DNA of 64,000 nt, taken from the NCBI GenBank assembly GCA_037179385.1, contig CM074185.1, positions 50,657,000 to 50,720,999 on the forward strand, written 5' to 3'. Shown here one piece after another: positions 1 through 12,650 of this stretch. Numbering within the stretch: position 1 is the first letter of the stretch; every line of letters starts with the position of its first letter. Position numbers and translations under genes: made by a program. Source of the stretch: Holothuria scabra (taxonomy: Eukaryota; Echinodermata; Holothuroidea; Aspidochirotida; Holothuriidae). The notes under the pieces are model-generated. The model did no database searches. It saw only the letters and a list, made by a program, of their open reading frames with translations, and had not been told where the DNA came from.

Positions 1-1600
1 GTGTTCTGATTGGTTAATTTCGTGTGAGTTGATGTGACGTCTTTACACTGAGCGTTCTTCTAGGCGATCGATGTAGGGATTCCCAAATCTTTGTCCTTTT
101 TATAAATATTAGAATTTTGTTAATGAAACAGCCCGATGCGCTTCCTTAATAAATAATTGGTGGGGACTTTAAGGTAGAATATATATGTTATAATCAATCA
201 AATTACTGTGATATGACCGATGGTATTTGAGTTACAACGAATCAGATAAAGCATTACGTATGGATAATTTCGAGACGGCTTGTTGACAGAAACTTCGGCT
301 GTACCAGCGAACCAAGATGACTTTGAGCCCCGAAAAATACTGTAAAATAACCAATAAATGCAGGCAGTAGATTTTGGAGGACCCTGTCTGCACAGTACAG
401 ATCGCTTGACCGAAAACTTGGAAGCTGCGCATTACAGCTCATATTGTATAAATTGTATTAGTATTTGCACGGGTACAAATATAGGAACTAGGTACCTAAT
501 CGCCATACCCGGTGTTATGGTGACTAAAACATGACAACATTTTGTTAGGCGTGTTCCATAGTACATCCATGATATTTTCCGAGATCACATTCACAAGTTC
601 AATAATACTTCACATGTCACAAGGTTGTATCGTCTCTTTTGTTTCAAATAAAAAATGACAATCTTAACAGAAAAGAGTCACTAGAGCCAAGTAAGAAAAA
701 TTCTACTCTCCAATGCCTATATCACTAAACGGCTATTAACGTTCTTACGCAGCTAGTCTCGTGTTGACATCCGGGCATGCTGACATAGCTTTCATTCGTA
801 AAATTCGTAGTATGCACGAATGCCACCCTGGGTCTACCAAACGTGTATGTAATGGCCTGTCTAAAAAATCATGAATATTTTCGGTGTCATTACAGTGATA
901 TCTTAGTACTTTACACATAGCAGCAAAGTGTTGATTTGGGTACAAGTGACACGCTTAATCATTGTGTAATTTTCGAGTTGTGTTTTTTTTTTTTTGTCAT
1001 TTTACTCGAGGTTGCATACCGTATGAAATGAAAAACCGCACACATGCTAGGCTCAGTTCACGTGCCGAACGTTACGGGCACTGTCTTTGCAAGCTGGGCG
1101 GGGTGATATCTGCAAGTTTCTGCGTAAAACGTTACTATTAATCACTGTCAGACAGCTTGCGTGCAAGAAGTGATGTACATATTGCTGCGAACACACATGT
1201 GAGCAGTATTGTAGCACACTACGTGGCGACAGCAAATTCGGGCCACACGCCGATGAAAATTTCAACTTCAGAAAATGAAGTGCAAACAACTCTCCAACTT
1301 AAACATAATTTCTAAGGACTCTCTTCATTCTCAGACTAGGAGAACGCTTAACAAATTGGCCAAAAATGTTAGTTCATTATCGGGGGAATCATGTAAATGA
1401 AGTGATTCTTTTTGCATGCGATATTTTCAAAGATTTGTGTAGTAGATTTGGGACAGGTAATATGATGGCGCGCGATCACACCGGTTACCCTGCAAAACAC
1501 ATCGTAAATGATCTACTCTCATGGAAACACAAAGGATCCCGCCGCCTATGAGTTGTACTGTCAACTACGACGAGATAGTGCTGTAACTTACATTTTTACG
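1..1600. other. Non-coding stretch, no gene recognised
   Basis: No supported gene. Parts of this stretch (around 1040-1280) have more CpG than the rest of the window and could belong to a promoter region, but I find no exon with convincing splice sites. The short open frames are interrupted and have no recognisable motif. Confidence 0.4.
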
Positions 1601-1745
1601 ATTATTTTACAATTATTCACGATTATTTTCGATTACTACAATATTACCGATTTTTTCGATTTTTCGATTATTCTTCAAGGCAATAATCGAACCGAACCGT
1701 AACCGGTTATTACCGGTATCGGTAATATAACCGGTTTACCGTGAA
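1600..1745. repeat. Low-complexity ATTATTTTCGATT / ACCGGT-rich repeat fragment
   Basis: A run of degenerate CGATTATT words is followed by several ACCGGT/ACCGGTAT words. It looks like a fragment of a dispersed element. The same ACCGGTA vocabulary appears at the left end of the hAT-like element at 56044. Confidence 0.35.
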
Positions 1746-1774
1746 AGCTTACGTAAAACCCCATCTAACTAACT

Positions 1775-2160
1775 AACTATGTCTTGTGTGAGTACCAACG
1801 ACATCCACTGGCATCTTATGGACCAACTGTAAAAGATGTAAGTACATAATTTTGTAAGTAAAATACTATGAAAACATGTGAGTACCAAACACATCCACAG
1901 GTTGGACTTTAATTGTAAAAGAGATGAGGAATACCATACTTGAAAGTGTAAGTACAATGTCATTAGTTCAAGAACTTAGGGTGATATTTCTGACTTGAGC
2001 ATGTGTTTGTAGTTTCATGATTTGGGTAGCAGTAAAATCACCTGCTAAGTTTTAACTGTAAAGGGGATGAGTACCAGTTGTGTTTGCACTGAGTGATGTG
2101 TGCAAGTATTTGGTGTGGTAGGTCTGGTTTGAGTACCAGTTAAATGGGTTGTACCCTTAA
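1775..2160. repeat. Degenerate GTGAGTACCAA-containing repeats
   Basis: Variants of the word GAGTACCA recur at about 1790, 1880, 2068 and 2130, with related intervening sequence such as AACTGTAAAAGATG. This suggests an old, strongly diverged tandem array. No coding frame persists across it. Confidence 0.35.
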
Positions 2161-3259
2161 ATGAAGCACTGCACTTGAAGTGTGAATACAGATTAATGAG
2201 CATCAGTACTTTGCATACAATTTTATGGTGTGTAGTGAAGTGGTAGGAAAATAGGATGAAAATGTTGGGGGTAACCAAGGTAACAGGTAGGGTGGGTGAG
2301 GCATGGGAACCAGTAGCATCATCAGTGTGGGGGAGGGGGGAGGAGTAGGATAAGAGAAGTGACTTCTAGACCTTTCATATGAGTGCAGCACTATTGTGCG
2401 TGCCAATACAAATACATATGTCCTGTATGGAAAGGATTCCAAATTTTGCAGCTTTGGGGTGCTTCATTTCAAAATTTAAAGTAAAAATCTTTTCCCATAG
2501 GTATGAGTACAGTGAAAGTAGCAAATGTGTATGTGGGTACATACCACAAGTCTGCCTCTAATTTGAAGTGCCAGGGATTGATAGTAATGATATACATTAG
2601 TAGATTTCATCTGAAAATACTTACCTTGTCTCTAACCACCAACTGTCCTTGGTTGAGTGATGATGAAGATATTAAATTTGATTAAATGTCAAATATTTTG
2701 AAAATTTCACTATGGTAATTCAATTTATTTTACCTAGTCACATTCCATTCTGGAAGTTGCTTGAGTGACCAACAAAGCTGAATCTTGACAAACTTTGAAA
2801 TACCATATATCATGCTTCTGGTATGTTAGGACAGCAATATGTTCAGAAAGGTTAAGGTTAAGTATGAAAGCATTGGATGGTAGTTGTTGAAGAGGAAGGT
2901 AACTAAAGGGGAACACATGCAATAGCAGGGCTCAAAATGCTGTGAGCTCGAAAAGGGACACATCTAAAATGAACAATTTGGCTTAATGTATGCTACATCA
3001 TAGGGCATGTGTGAGGTACATCATAGCCATTAGTAAATTCCCTACAACTATGGCTGTTGGTGCTGTGTGGTATTTTTCGGGCCCTACGGTACGATACCAA
3101 TTGTAACTCGTTGCCTGTGGATATGTGTTGTGAACATTTTGGATTAGGTTTTAACAATGAAGACAATTACAATAACATTCAATGAAATATGCCCAAAGTA
3201 AAAAAATAATTTTGATCCATAATTACCCTGTCATTACCATCTCTGTTGTGTAGGAGATG

Positions 3260-3590
3260 TACTGAGTCCAAAGATGTAGGAATACAGGAAATATCCTTAC
3301 TTCAGGAAATTAGAAGTCTCAAACTGAATTTTCAGGAAATGCATTTTGCTATTTTCAGAGTTTTGCCATGGTCACTGTGGTTGGAATTGCCAAGGGGAGG
3401 TGGGGGGGTTGTGGGTTATTCATAATCTTTTTACATTAGTATAGTTTAACAGCACTGAATAGACATGCCTGAAAAACAGTGAAAGATAGCACAATTTGCA
3501 CTTAGGCCTCCTGATGAAAGGTTTTCTCAAAGCGATATCCTCCCGTCAGACCCCATCCCAACTAGCAGGCTGACAATCCAGTATAACACT
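3260..3590 (+). repeat. Dispersed repeat, copy 1 (related to 37730-38210)
   Basis: The order of words (GAAGTCTC, CATTTTGCT.TTTTCAGA, TGGTTGGAAT.GCCAAGG, then CTCAAAG, CAGACCCC and GCAGGCTGA) matches 37730-38210 in the same orientation. The second copy is longer, so one copy has lost, or the other gained, internal sequence. It is non-coding and unclassified. Shorter related pieces lie near 7010-7150 and 44265-44420. Confidence 0.5.
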
Positions 3591-4042
3591 AAGTTTTATA
3601 TGTAGCTCTGCTTTGCTTACATGTCTGAGAGTCTCTAACTGTGACTATTTACCATTAAAATATGAGTAAAACTCAACAGGTGTGAAATAAAATTCATCAG
3701 CCAACCCTTGGCATAAGTCCCTTTTAAGTTGCAGAAACTCATAATGCATTCAAGAGGTACCTTTAGTATCTTTAAGGAACAGAGTTTTATGGCATCTGTA
3801 ATATTTTATCAGTTCTGCAAAATCATGAATTATTCATAAAAATGACAGCCACTTTAAAACGAAGTCACATAATAATTTTTTCATAGGAAAGGTTTTTTTC
3901 AACAAGAAAAGGGAGAAAATTTCTGCTTCCTAGCTCATGTATAATATGCCAGCATAATAATTCCAATTTTCATGCACGATAGCATTCTTACACTTTGAAA
4001 TAATTATGGGACATTAAGCTTTTGCTAAATTTTACTGCTGAG

Positions 4043-4420
4043 CAGGGTTCTAGCTAGTGGATTCAGTGTGTTGGTTATATAACTCTCTCAGGCTAGTCTG
4101 CAAAAAATCAATGCAGGTAGTTGAAGTCCGTCACAACCCTCTTAGTTCAAACACTGCTGAGGAGCATTGGCCTTTCAGAGAATTTTACTCCCAATATTTG
4201 TGAGATGGTCTGAGACTAATTCATCAAATGACCTAATAAAAAAATTTGGGTTAGTTTTCATCACAAAAAGTTACCTTCATGATTTCTCAGATGTTTCATG
4301 TGGACTTTTTCATTAAAATTTGTATCAGACGGTAGTCTGGCGATTTCCTCTTCATGGTGGTTGGCAAGCGTTTGTGCTGGTTACAGCCAGCCATCAGTGG
4401 CTAACATGGCTAGAACCCAG
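4043..4420. mobile_element. CAGGGTTCTAGC...GCTAGAACCCAG terminal-inverted-repeat element
   Basis: The left end CAGGGTTCTAGCTAGTGG is mirrored by a right end whose reverse complement begins CTGGGTTCTAGCCA. The interior has no open frame, so this is a short non-autonomous element. The flanks CTGCTGAG and CCTCTGAG may be a decayed 8-bp target duplication, which would fit a hAT-type origin, but they agree at only six of eight bases. Confidence 0.5.
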
Positions 4421-4826
4421 CCTCTGAGTACTTAAATGATTTAATGATTGAAATATTTTCAGTCTATGTTGTAAAGATGTAAGTTAAATATTCTATGTTC
4501 CTTTAAAGCTTCTTTGAAAGGAGTGCCCTGGGTGTTGAAAGAAGTATCCTAAGTAGTCTCATAAACCCTTGGCCCGAGGCAGGCAACTCTTGAGCACTTT
4601 TCTAGCTGGCTGAGAGGCTCATGTAAAGTCTTGCCTGGGATGCTTGTTTGACATCATTGATGAGTATTATTGCATTAAAATTTTTTTTATCGTACTGGAA
4701 AAGTGACCTCTTTCATATGATTCAACAGAGTAGTGTACCAATTTTACATGCAAGTTTTATCCCTCCTCAAAGTTTTATTTGGTCTGTTTCAACCTGAAAC
4801 CTGTCAAAATTTTTCCTCATATTCAG

Positions 4827-4984
4827 CCTGCAAATTTGGTATTATTCTTCTGCACCACCGACATCCGTTGACCTCAGGCTGCAACAGTGTTGTGTTTGTT
4901 GCACCCTCCCAGAAGTGCAAGAGAATTTGGCTTCGTAATCTCCAGCAGCAGTTGATGATCGTCAAGTACCAAGGACTCAGGGAG
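4827..4984 (+). CDS. Candidate internal exon, possibly C-terminal part of a PH domain
   Basis: A pyrimidine-rich acceptor (TTTTTCCTCATATTCAG) precedes position 4827 and a consensus-like donor GGGAG|GTAAGA follows 4984. The 158 bp between are open in one frame: two bases of a split codon, then 52 codons ending in phase 0. The peptide contains VVFVAPSQKCKRIWLRNLQ followed by a helix-like QQLMIVKYQGLRE. The pattern F-x-A-x-S-x3-K-x2-W-x2-L is what the last beta strand and C-terminal helix of pleckstrin-homology domains look like, for example in Rho exchange factors. That family call is an inference from about 20 residues; the start of the domain would lie in upstream exons that I do not see. An alternative acceptor lies at 4872-4877 (GACCTCAG) in the same frame. 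No partner exon was identified downstream. Confidence 0.45.
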
Positions 4985-6652
4985 GTAAGACCTATTTTAC
5001 TATTGTTTTGTTAAAACACTTTTCTAGAAGGGATGAAAAGGAATCAGAGAAATGGTTAGGTTATAAAGGCATAAAATATAAATAGCATAGAGTACACCAA
5101 AAAGTGTTCACTGACTAAAGTCAAGCTGGAGAAAAAGCATACTACCTCAAGGGTACAAAATGAATGCCTCTTTGGGAATGCAGGATATCTGTTGCTGCAT
5201 TGAGGGTATGAATTAAGAAAGGAAAGTTTTCTAGAGGGTGGACTAGATTATCCAGCCTTAGCTTCTATGAGTCTCAATTTGACATTAGGAGAGTGAAGGT
5301 TAAAACAGTATTCCCATGAACATGGTAAATCTGGAAAAGTTATGAAGATTTAAAAAATCATTTTTAGACCTGGAGAAGTCATGAAATTCTGGAAAATTGT
5401 GTGAAGTGCTGAAAATGTTAACTAAGTGATATTTTCTCATTCGTTACTTATAATATCAAAATGTATCTTCACCTGTTTTTAAAATTTTATTTTTCTCTCA
5501 CCTCATATTTTATAAAATTTTAAGTAACACATTTGGTCCTGAAAAAGTCATGACAAATCCCCAGAAGCTGTTACAGGGGCCAAACTGTTTGTTCGGAGTA
5601 CGGGAGGGGGGCTCATTACAAGCTGGACTGTTCATTCTCATGGCTGTAGCTATGGTGGGCCATGGTTAACAGCTTGCAGTATAATTCTCCAGCACTTCTT
5701 CCACCCATTGCTCATTTGCAAAATACTCTTTAAATACAAATACTGAGTCGGGTTTTATTTTAACTTGATAATTGTTCATTATATCACAAAGTTTCACTAC
5801 TGTGATGATGAAATACACTTTCTGAATACCCCACCCAAAGGATAGTGGTAATAGTCTGCTCACAGTTTAAGAAATAACCAGCATTTTTTTGCCCTCAGCA
5901 CAAACCAGGCCATTCCAGGTACCCAAGTACTGCCAGGGCTGTTGGTTTTGTATTTTTCAGTCAGAATAAGTACGGATACATCTTATTAGGGGTGCATTTT
6001 GTGTTTAATCATTCTAAACTCTTGTTGGTTCAAATAAGTTGAATTCAGTGAATATACAAACTCTGAAAAATAAACTTTTCTGACCATAAGTACAACTTTT
6101 TCCATAAATTGATTTAAATCAGACTAGAAAGTGATTTCTCTTTCAAAAAATGATTTAAAAATCATTTGATTATGATATTTGATTAAAGTCATGATTTCAG
6201 TCAGTGATTTTGGTCAGTGTGATTAAAATCAAACAAAAATGTCAAGTGTTTCTTCCTTATCCTTATTCCTTTTTCTCTGTGAGACTCCCCTCACGTTTCA
6301 TAGTTTTTTTTTATTTTTTCTAAATTTTTGTTTTTTGTTCCATCCTTTCCAGTTTTTCCCTTCTCCTCGTTTACCTGAAATTTGTGATTTAAAATTTTAA
6401 CCATGTATTAAGAGTCCTGTGAAGGCAATAGTTGCCCATATTGCTGAAAATAAATGTGTCCTGCAAAAGCTATTCAGTGTTACTTTGGTTCAAGGTTTAC
6501 AAAATTCTGCTTTTCTCTCTTTTTTTCCCTTTTTTTTGAGAAGTTTTGTCCAACTTCTCCTGCTTCAATGTGGAAGTCCTTCATTTTGAACTCTAACCTG
6601 GTTTGAGCCACAACTAGAAAACATTTGGGACCATAGCGGTGGCTGGTCCAAC
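4985..6652. other. Intron or intergenic sequence with repeat fragments
   Basis: No exon is supported. At 5330-5570 there are several AAAAGTCATGAAAT-type words, shared with 13640-15166 and 40500-40840. At 6110-6230 there is a cluster of GATTTAAA/AAATCA palindromic words typical of a short dispersed repeat. Neither gives clear ends. Confidence 0.4.
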
Positions 6653-6656
6653 TTAA

Positions 6657-6907
6657 CCCTTTACGGTTGTGCTCCGATCGGGGCATATTTGCGCGCCTCG
6701 GGATTGGGCGGAAAAGCGGACGTAGCCCGCCCCGCATTGGCTTCCATAGGCCATTGACCCCGTGACCTTAAACTATTGTCTCTCTCGCTCTTGTGGCCGA
6801 ATTTTCGGGTAGCTTCTCGCAGTTTCGAGCTCCGCGTGAAACAGTAAAGATGTGTGACAGCCGAGCTCTCCGCATGGGTCCAAAAGGACCCAAACAACGA
6901 TAAAGGG
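6657..6907. mobile_element. 251-bp TTAA-flanked MITE, copy 1 (piggyBac-like)
   Basis: The unit begins CCCTTTACGGTTGT and ends ACAACGATAAAGGG, an inverted terminal repeat of about 14 bp, and is bounded by TTAA at 6653-6656 and 6908-6911. A TTAA target with CCCTTT ends resembles piggyBac-type elements. It is much richer in G+C than its surroundings and has an internal palindrome GGGTCCAAAAGGACCC near the right end. The second copy at 24499 has the same length. A minus-strand open frame runs through it, but see the rejected list. Confidence 0.85.
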
Positions 6908-7739
6908 TTAAACCAATTGGGGTGAAAGTGAGTGGTAAAACCTGATCTAACATGCTTTGGTTTTGCCTTTATTTCTTTGTCTAAGCTCTTGTAGTGAAGA
7001 GGTCCAGACAACATTTTTTTCTTAGGAAGAAAATTAAATTTCAGTCATTTTTATGCTACTTTGATTCACTGACAGGCCAAATTCTCTCCAATTGCCTAGC
7101 TCTCTGTCCAAATTCCATCAAATTCCTGGGAGGAGCTTCCGATTTTTCTACTTCTTCTTTTCTGTCATGGCCACGTTCCGTGTACTTATTGTAGGGTATG
7201 TTGTTGTATTGAAAGATTAACCTTGCTCAAAAAGGTCACACACACTAAGTGTCAAATGTAAAATTTATTAATCTGGTATCGTTTTCAAATTTGGTGGTAA
7301 AAACATTAAATTTATATCAGTTTATTTGTTTTGACTTTGCAGTAAACTGAGATTCACAGTTGATGAATCCAATTTCCAAATTTGTCGCTAGTGTAGCATA
7401 TATGAGATTACAAGGATGTTGTTCAGAAAATATAACCAAGAGCATAGTTATACTAATAGCGAGCAAGGAGTGACTTGCATCTTGTTATGTAAAAAAATAA
7501 CTGCATTTAGCTGGCAGTTGCTGGTGAATGACCAGTGTCTACTAGCAGCAGTAAAATATGAAATATGATTTGTTTTTGGTCCTGTATCAGTGTGTTCTTA
7601 TTTTTTGTGATGTGTTTAAACTCCTTTTTTTACCTAATTTGGTGTCCTGAAGTGGAAACTGCTCATTTTAATCGTGTTGCTACAAGCTATTTCCAAATGT
7701 TTGCACATCATAGTATGAACCCAATATCACTATACATTT

Positions 7740-7880
7740 ATAACACCACTGTCAGAGGGATGTAACCAGTCTCGGCTGTCCAGAGGGTCAAGCCTGAAGA
7801 GGTTTCCCTATTTTGTACCAGTTTCCCCTTCTTAAGGGGGCGCTATATAAGAACTGTTAAATTATTATTATTATTCTTTC
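7740..7880 (+). repeat. SINE 3' tail fragment (GCGCTATATAAG + ATT repeats)
   Basis: The sequence GGGGGCGCTATATAAGAACTG followed by ATTATTATTATTATT resembles the 3' tails of many invertebrate SINEs. The head with promoter boxes is not clearly visible, so this is called a truncated copy. Confidence 0.45.
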
Positions 7881-8204
7881 ATCTCCTTCCAACCCTTCTT
7901 CCGTCCCAATTTTTGCCACCTTCCCATTTTCAGTTGTCCGGGGGGGGGGGGCTGCCCCCTGGCCACCCCATAAGTATCTGCTTTGATTCAGAAAATTGAG
8001 AGCTGCTTTTTCAAATAAGCAACAGAGATATCACTGATCAAGAAACTGCTGCATAACAAGGATCATGTGACCCCGAGTTAAGTTGTTAGGGTCAAAATCA
8101 TGTGCAATGGATATTGAGGCAGGAGGTAGGCTGCATCAGACATCAATTTACTAGGTGAGAGGATAATTAAAGATCCCATAATTGCACCTAGTGCAGTACC
8201 CCAA

Positions 8205-8305
8205 TATAAACTGAGCAAACACTCAACAAATCTTATCCCCCCTCCCGCCCGGTGGACTGGGGGTTGCAGAATATATTCCTGTCTGTCGTAAGAGGTGACT
8301 AAAGT
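8205..8305 (-). repeat. MetaSINE-like conserved domain, copy 1
   Basis: On the minus strand this reads TTTAGTCACCTCTTACGACA, then AGGAATATATTCTGCAACCCCCAGTCCA. The arrangement of TTTAGTCGCCTCTTACGACA, a short spacer and a CCCAGTCCAC end recurs at 23540, 41145 and 46405. It resembles the central domain described for MetaSINEs in marine invertebrates; that family name is from memory. Confidence 0.5.
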
Positions 8306-9789
8306 GAAGAACTTGCACAGTATTTGGAAGCAAACTTGAACTGTACTTACCACTTTTTAGCGTAACCTTTTTATCTAGTTATCTATACAACACAGTTGTG
8401 TTGGTGTGTCATTAAATCTTATCTTTAGAACCAAATCTACAAAAAGTATTCAAAAAGCCAAATCCAAGTAGGGATTATTAGGATAACCAACGTGACCTAA
8501 AAAAATGCATGCAGATTTGCTTAGTTTAAAAGGGGGAGGGGGGATGTTGAAGCTTTAATAACACAAGTCCAATAAAAGGAATTTCCTAACCCACAAATTG
8601 TTTTACTTTCCAAGTAAAACTGAAATACTTCTCAAGGAAAGGTCAACAAAGTTTGGTACAAGAAGACTAAAAGTCATATGATGAGTACTTAATAGTTGAC
8701 TGCATGCTCTGTTCATGTAACTCAATTTGATGTTCTGAGAAAGTGCAGGAATGGTTTCCGCATTAGGTAGTGAAAAACCCCATCTCAGATGGAAATGAGC
8801 CAAGTTAATTAATTCCATTTAATAGTAGTCCCTAATTAGCCTTCAAGTGAAGAGAGGGATTTCCCAAGGCCATTCTATAAGAAAAATGTCACTTAATTAG
8901 GAAATTGAAATCTTAGTAATTACTTCATTTTGTTCATCCTGAAGGGACAAGATACTCTAGAACATGGATAAAGACAGACTGGAAATAAATTAAGGCAGTG
9001 AAGGCCATGCATGGTCTTTGTCTTTTGGCAATGGCCCTTTTTCTGGACATGTATAGTTTATGAAGTGTCGTTTTGCCTTTGCTCCTTCCCTTAGAAAAGA
9101 CATCAGATTACACAAAATATACTCTTTGGCCTTGGTGCTTCATGATGCATAAATAGTGCCATAAAGGCTGGTATGATTGTGGCCAGTTCCCCTCATTGTT
9201 TCCTATATCCAGTCTTAGAGAAATGTCACATCATCATCAACAGAGCAACAGGGTTGTCACAACACTGGGCGGTGAAAACCTCTGCCTGGTACTGTCTATC
9301 AATTTCAGCATCACTGCCATGCACAAATTTCTTTACCCTAACTGAATAAAATTCTTAAATTTCTTTAGAATTGAGTGATAGTTTCTTTTTTTTTTGAAGC
9401 ACTCTCTTATCTGCAATAATTGTCAAAGGGGAGGGAGACACCCCCTACCCCTTAGACTTCTCCCCCAGGATGGTGGTCATAATTTTCCTGGATATCAAAA
9501 TGGTCTGGTGACAACCCTGATCATCAAATATCATTGGGAGTTAAAATTTCATCTCTGCGAATGTATACAGTTTCAACAGTGTGTACAACATGACTTTGAC
9601 CATTTCACTTTATCATTAAATACTGCAGTTCATTGTCCTTCTTGACAAATTGTTAAGATGTTGCCAACATGAGCTTCCTTCTGTATTATGAGATCATTAA
9701 AGGCTTAAATCTTCAAGCAAATGATTTCATTTGTCAAATATTTATCTTTCGACACTGTAAGTTTGGTAAGGTTTGATGGAGTTTTACGG

Positions 9790-9990
9790 CTTAGTTTCCA
9801 ACCCAATGGTTCAAGTCTAACCGGCCACAGCATTTTTCCAGTTGTGGCTCATTGGCTTATTTTCCCTACCCCATTGCTTATGCTGAGCACCAAGCTTAAT
9901 GGCAGAAAGTTCTGTTTTTAAAGGCTCCCATATGACACAGCCAGGACTCAAACTTCCGACCAGACTAATTAATCGCTTGTGTTTATTCAA
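9790..9990 (-). repeat. tRNA-derived SINE family 1, copy A (partial)
   Basis: It shares TTGGCTTATTTTCCCTACCCC, CTTATGCTGAGCACCAAGC, AATGGCAGAA and CAGGACTCAAACTTCCGAC with the copies at 16970, 53330 and 62855. On the minus strand the CCGAC...CTGG region corresponds to the B-box end of the tRNA-like head. The extreme head is degraded here. Confidence 0.65.
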
Positions 9991-9999
9991 ATCATTATG

Positions 10000-12430
10000 G
10001 TGTAACTTATGTATGTAGGTAGTATGGGGAGAAACTAGTATAGTTTTTTAATCGTTTTAAGTTACAACTACTGTTTAGTAGCCTTCAGTTGCTACGTCAA
10101 ATAAGTTGCAGTCAAAATACTGCACTGTATCATCAGTCTTGCAAACGCTCAGATTCATCTTTACATTTTACCTATCATTTTCCACTCAGAGTGAAATTGT
10201 GATGACTTGCTTGAAAGTGATACTTTGCTTTCGACAAAAGAAACACATTAAATTATTCTGACCAAACTTTTCACAGAATGTTTAAACAGCCCATTTGAAC
10301 AATGAGGACGAATAGACCATTCTCAAATGCAAAAATTCTGCCAAATTTTGCTCAATTCCCATAAAAATTAGGACGAAAAATAGAACTGAAGATGTAGTAA
10401 TGGTAACCGTAACAACTGTTTATGGAAGGGAACGGTCCCTTGCAGAAATTTTTACTGTACTGATTGGTATTAATTTAAGATGGTTGCTTTCTCTACAGGA
10501 AATTGAGCAAAATTCCAAGGATCAAAGTATCCTCTACAATAAAATCTGGAACTGACCACTACATACAACTGAACAAGACTGACTGATATGTCAAAGTATT
10601 GGACAAAAGCTACGGTACAATAGCACAAACGTCTTCAAAGACAAAAAGAACCTTGTATTATACAAACAAACACCTTTTGGTGCACTAAACAACACAAAAA
10701 ACTGTGGCTTCCATAAACATAAAAATTGATAAGGAGAGGCATAGGCGGGATTACATCCTTTCTCTAATTATCTTTCAGTTTCATTACTGAAATGTCTTAA
10801 ACATTAAATTTTTCGCGTGCTAATAGGCAAAGGCTGAATTCACATCGCATGAAAACCCCCTAGCTTTCTGAAAAGAAGATCTGTGGCACCAAGGAGGGAG
10901 CCCCTGAAGAACCTCAGTTTTAAGTAATCCATTCTCCCTCCCTGCACCCTCTGCATTATCGATTCCGGCTGACTTTAATCATACGGAGTAAGGATGTAAT
11001 TGAAGAAAGTCAAATTGTGGGACTCTAAGGTGGGTCCCTGGCTCCACAACAGTAGGGGGAGCACTTTGCACTCTCTTGGCACCTTCAGCGTCGTTTGGTA
11101 GTCGGCCAGACTTTGCCTCCCCCAGTTTCAGAGATCAAATCCCCGCCCCTGATGATAGGTAGCAAGCACTATTCCATTTCATCCTATCCCTCAGCATCCC
11201 ATCCAATAAGAGTGCACTTTTGTATCAATATTCAATACAACAAAACAGCACAAACACAGAACAAGCACTGTACCAGAGGTTGTTATGCTAATACCACCAT
11301 AGTAATCGCTTTGTTATGCAAATGTTTATTCTTGATTACAACTGGACCTTCATTGGCTGTTATGCCAAAATGTAATGAAGGAAAGTCAAAGAGAAAAAAG
11401 GTATTTTTCAAAACTATTCTCACAATCCACAGGACTGTCCATCCTTATTAGTAAACATCCACATAATACAATCTGAGCTTGGGTACTCTCAAGGTTATAG
11501 TAACACAAAAGGCTCAGTGTCAGTATATGGGCGATTTAAATTTTTCACACAGGAAACGGTTTGGTTCATGAAATGTCAATTAAGGACTGTTGTTTTAATG
11601 TTGAAAGTAGTGTTTTAATACTGAGCAGGTTGAAAATTTCTTGTAATCTTTTGACATAAGTGTTAGGAAGAGCATACTTGAAAACTCTCTGTTGGGGAAG
11701 AGCAAGTTTAAATACCCAAAACAATACTGTTTTCACATCAACTGATATATGATTAAACTTTCATTTTTACTTAGTAACTAAATGCTAGGTGTAGGCCTAC
11801 TCTGTTGGCTTTCAACCAACATATTCTCACATTTTTTCCATCCAAATATGGGAAGACCTCTACCCATGAATTGGCTATCTATAGGCTATATGAGGTAGGT
11901 AGTATTTCAAATTCCATTACATGCCTTACTACAAAAACCATATAGGGCCTACAATAACTGCAATTCCGAATATAGTTCATGTGACATGTTGAATATTCAT
12001 TTGTACTCAGATGGGCATGGTTTAAGCAGCTTATAATTAGAAAGCATTAATCAAAAGAGGTTGCAAAGTTTTCAGTAATTTGTGACCTTTTCTCTACATT
12101 TGAACACTTTTATTGCAATGTTTAATCAAATTATGAGAGATTTCAACCATGAGTAACAAAAAGCCCTATTTTTTTTCCTTTTATAAAATACAAAGAATCA
12201 CTTTAACTTGTCAATGGTGAAAATTGGGGTTTCTGAACTGAAATTCATCCTAAACTAATTTCAGAACACTACTCTAGTGAGTAGCTTCCTGTAATATGAG
12301 TCTAATGAGGAATGCTTGACTTACATTCTCAGACTTGTCAGGAGTGTTGCTTTTAACCCTCCTACATTTTCCACTATGCAACATTACACACATACACCTG
12401 CCGGCTGATGGTAGCAGAAATTTTTATCAA
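10000..12430. other. Non-coding stretch, no gene recognised
   Basis: Unique-looking AT-rich sequence with short frames only. I find no supported exon and no clear repeat boundaries. Confidence 0.35.
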
Positions 12431-12650
12431 TTATTGAATTTCTTTTGTTTTTCAGCGTCTTATCATCCATCTTCGTGTTTCCTTTACTTTTGTTTTTTAT
12501 TTTTATTTTTTTTTTTAGGGAGTGTCACTTCCCGACAAGCCCTAAAGGGTTTCTAAGTGCACTTCCTTTCACACTCTCTGTTACTTATTTACTTTGTGAT
12601 ACTTGTTTTTATCTTGTGTTGTGATAAACCAAAATAAATAAATGAATGAA
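12430..12650 (+). repeat. Possible non-LTR retrotransposon 3' end
   Basis: A T-rich stretch is followed by GGGAGTGTCACTTCCCGACAAGCCCTAAAGGG and a tail AAATAAATAAATGAATGAAATG. This looks like the 3' untranslated end and simple tail of a LINE. No reverse-transcriptase frame is present upstream, so the copy would be heavily 5' truncated. Confidence 0.3.

Noticed and set aside
7930..7955. G-quadruplex-like G-run (and similar runs at 12721, 22190, 36731, 38768)
   Set aside because: Single uninterrupted G-runs of variable length are frequent here and are probably simple slippage tracts; no consistent position relative to genes.
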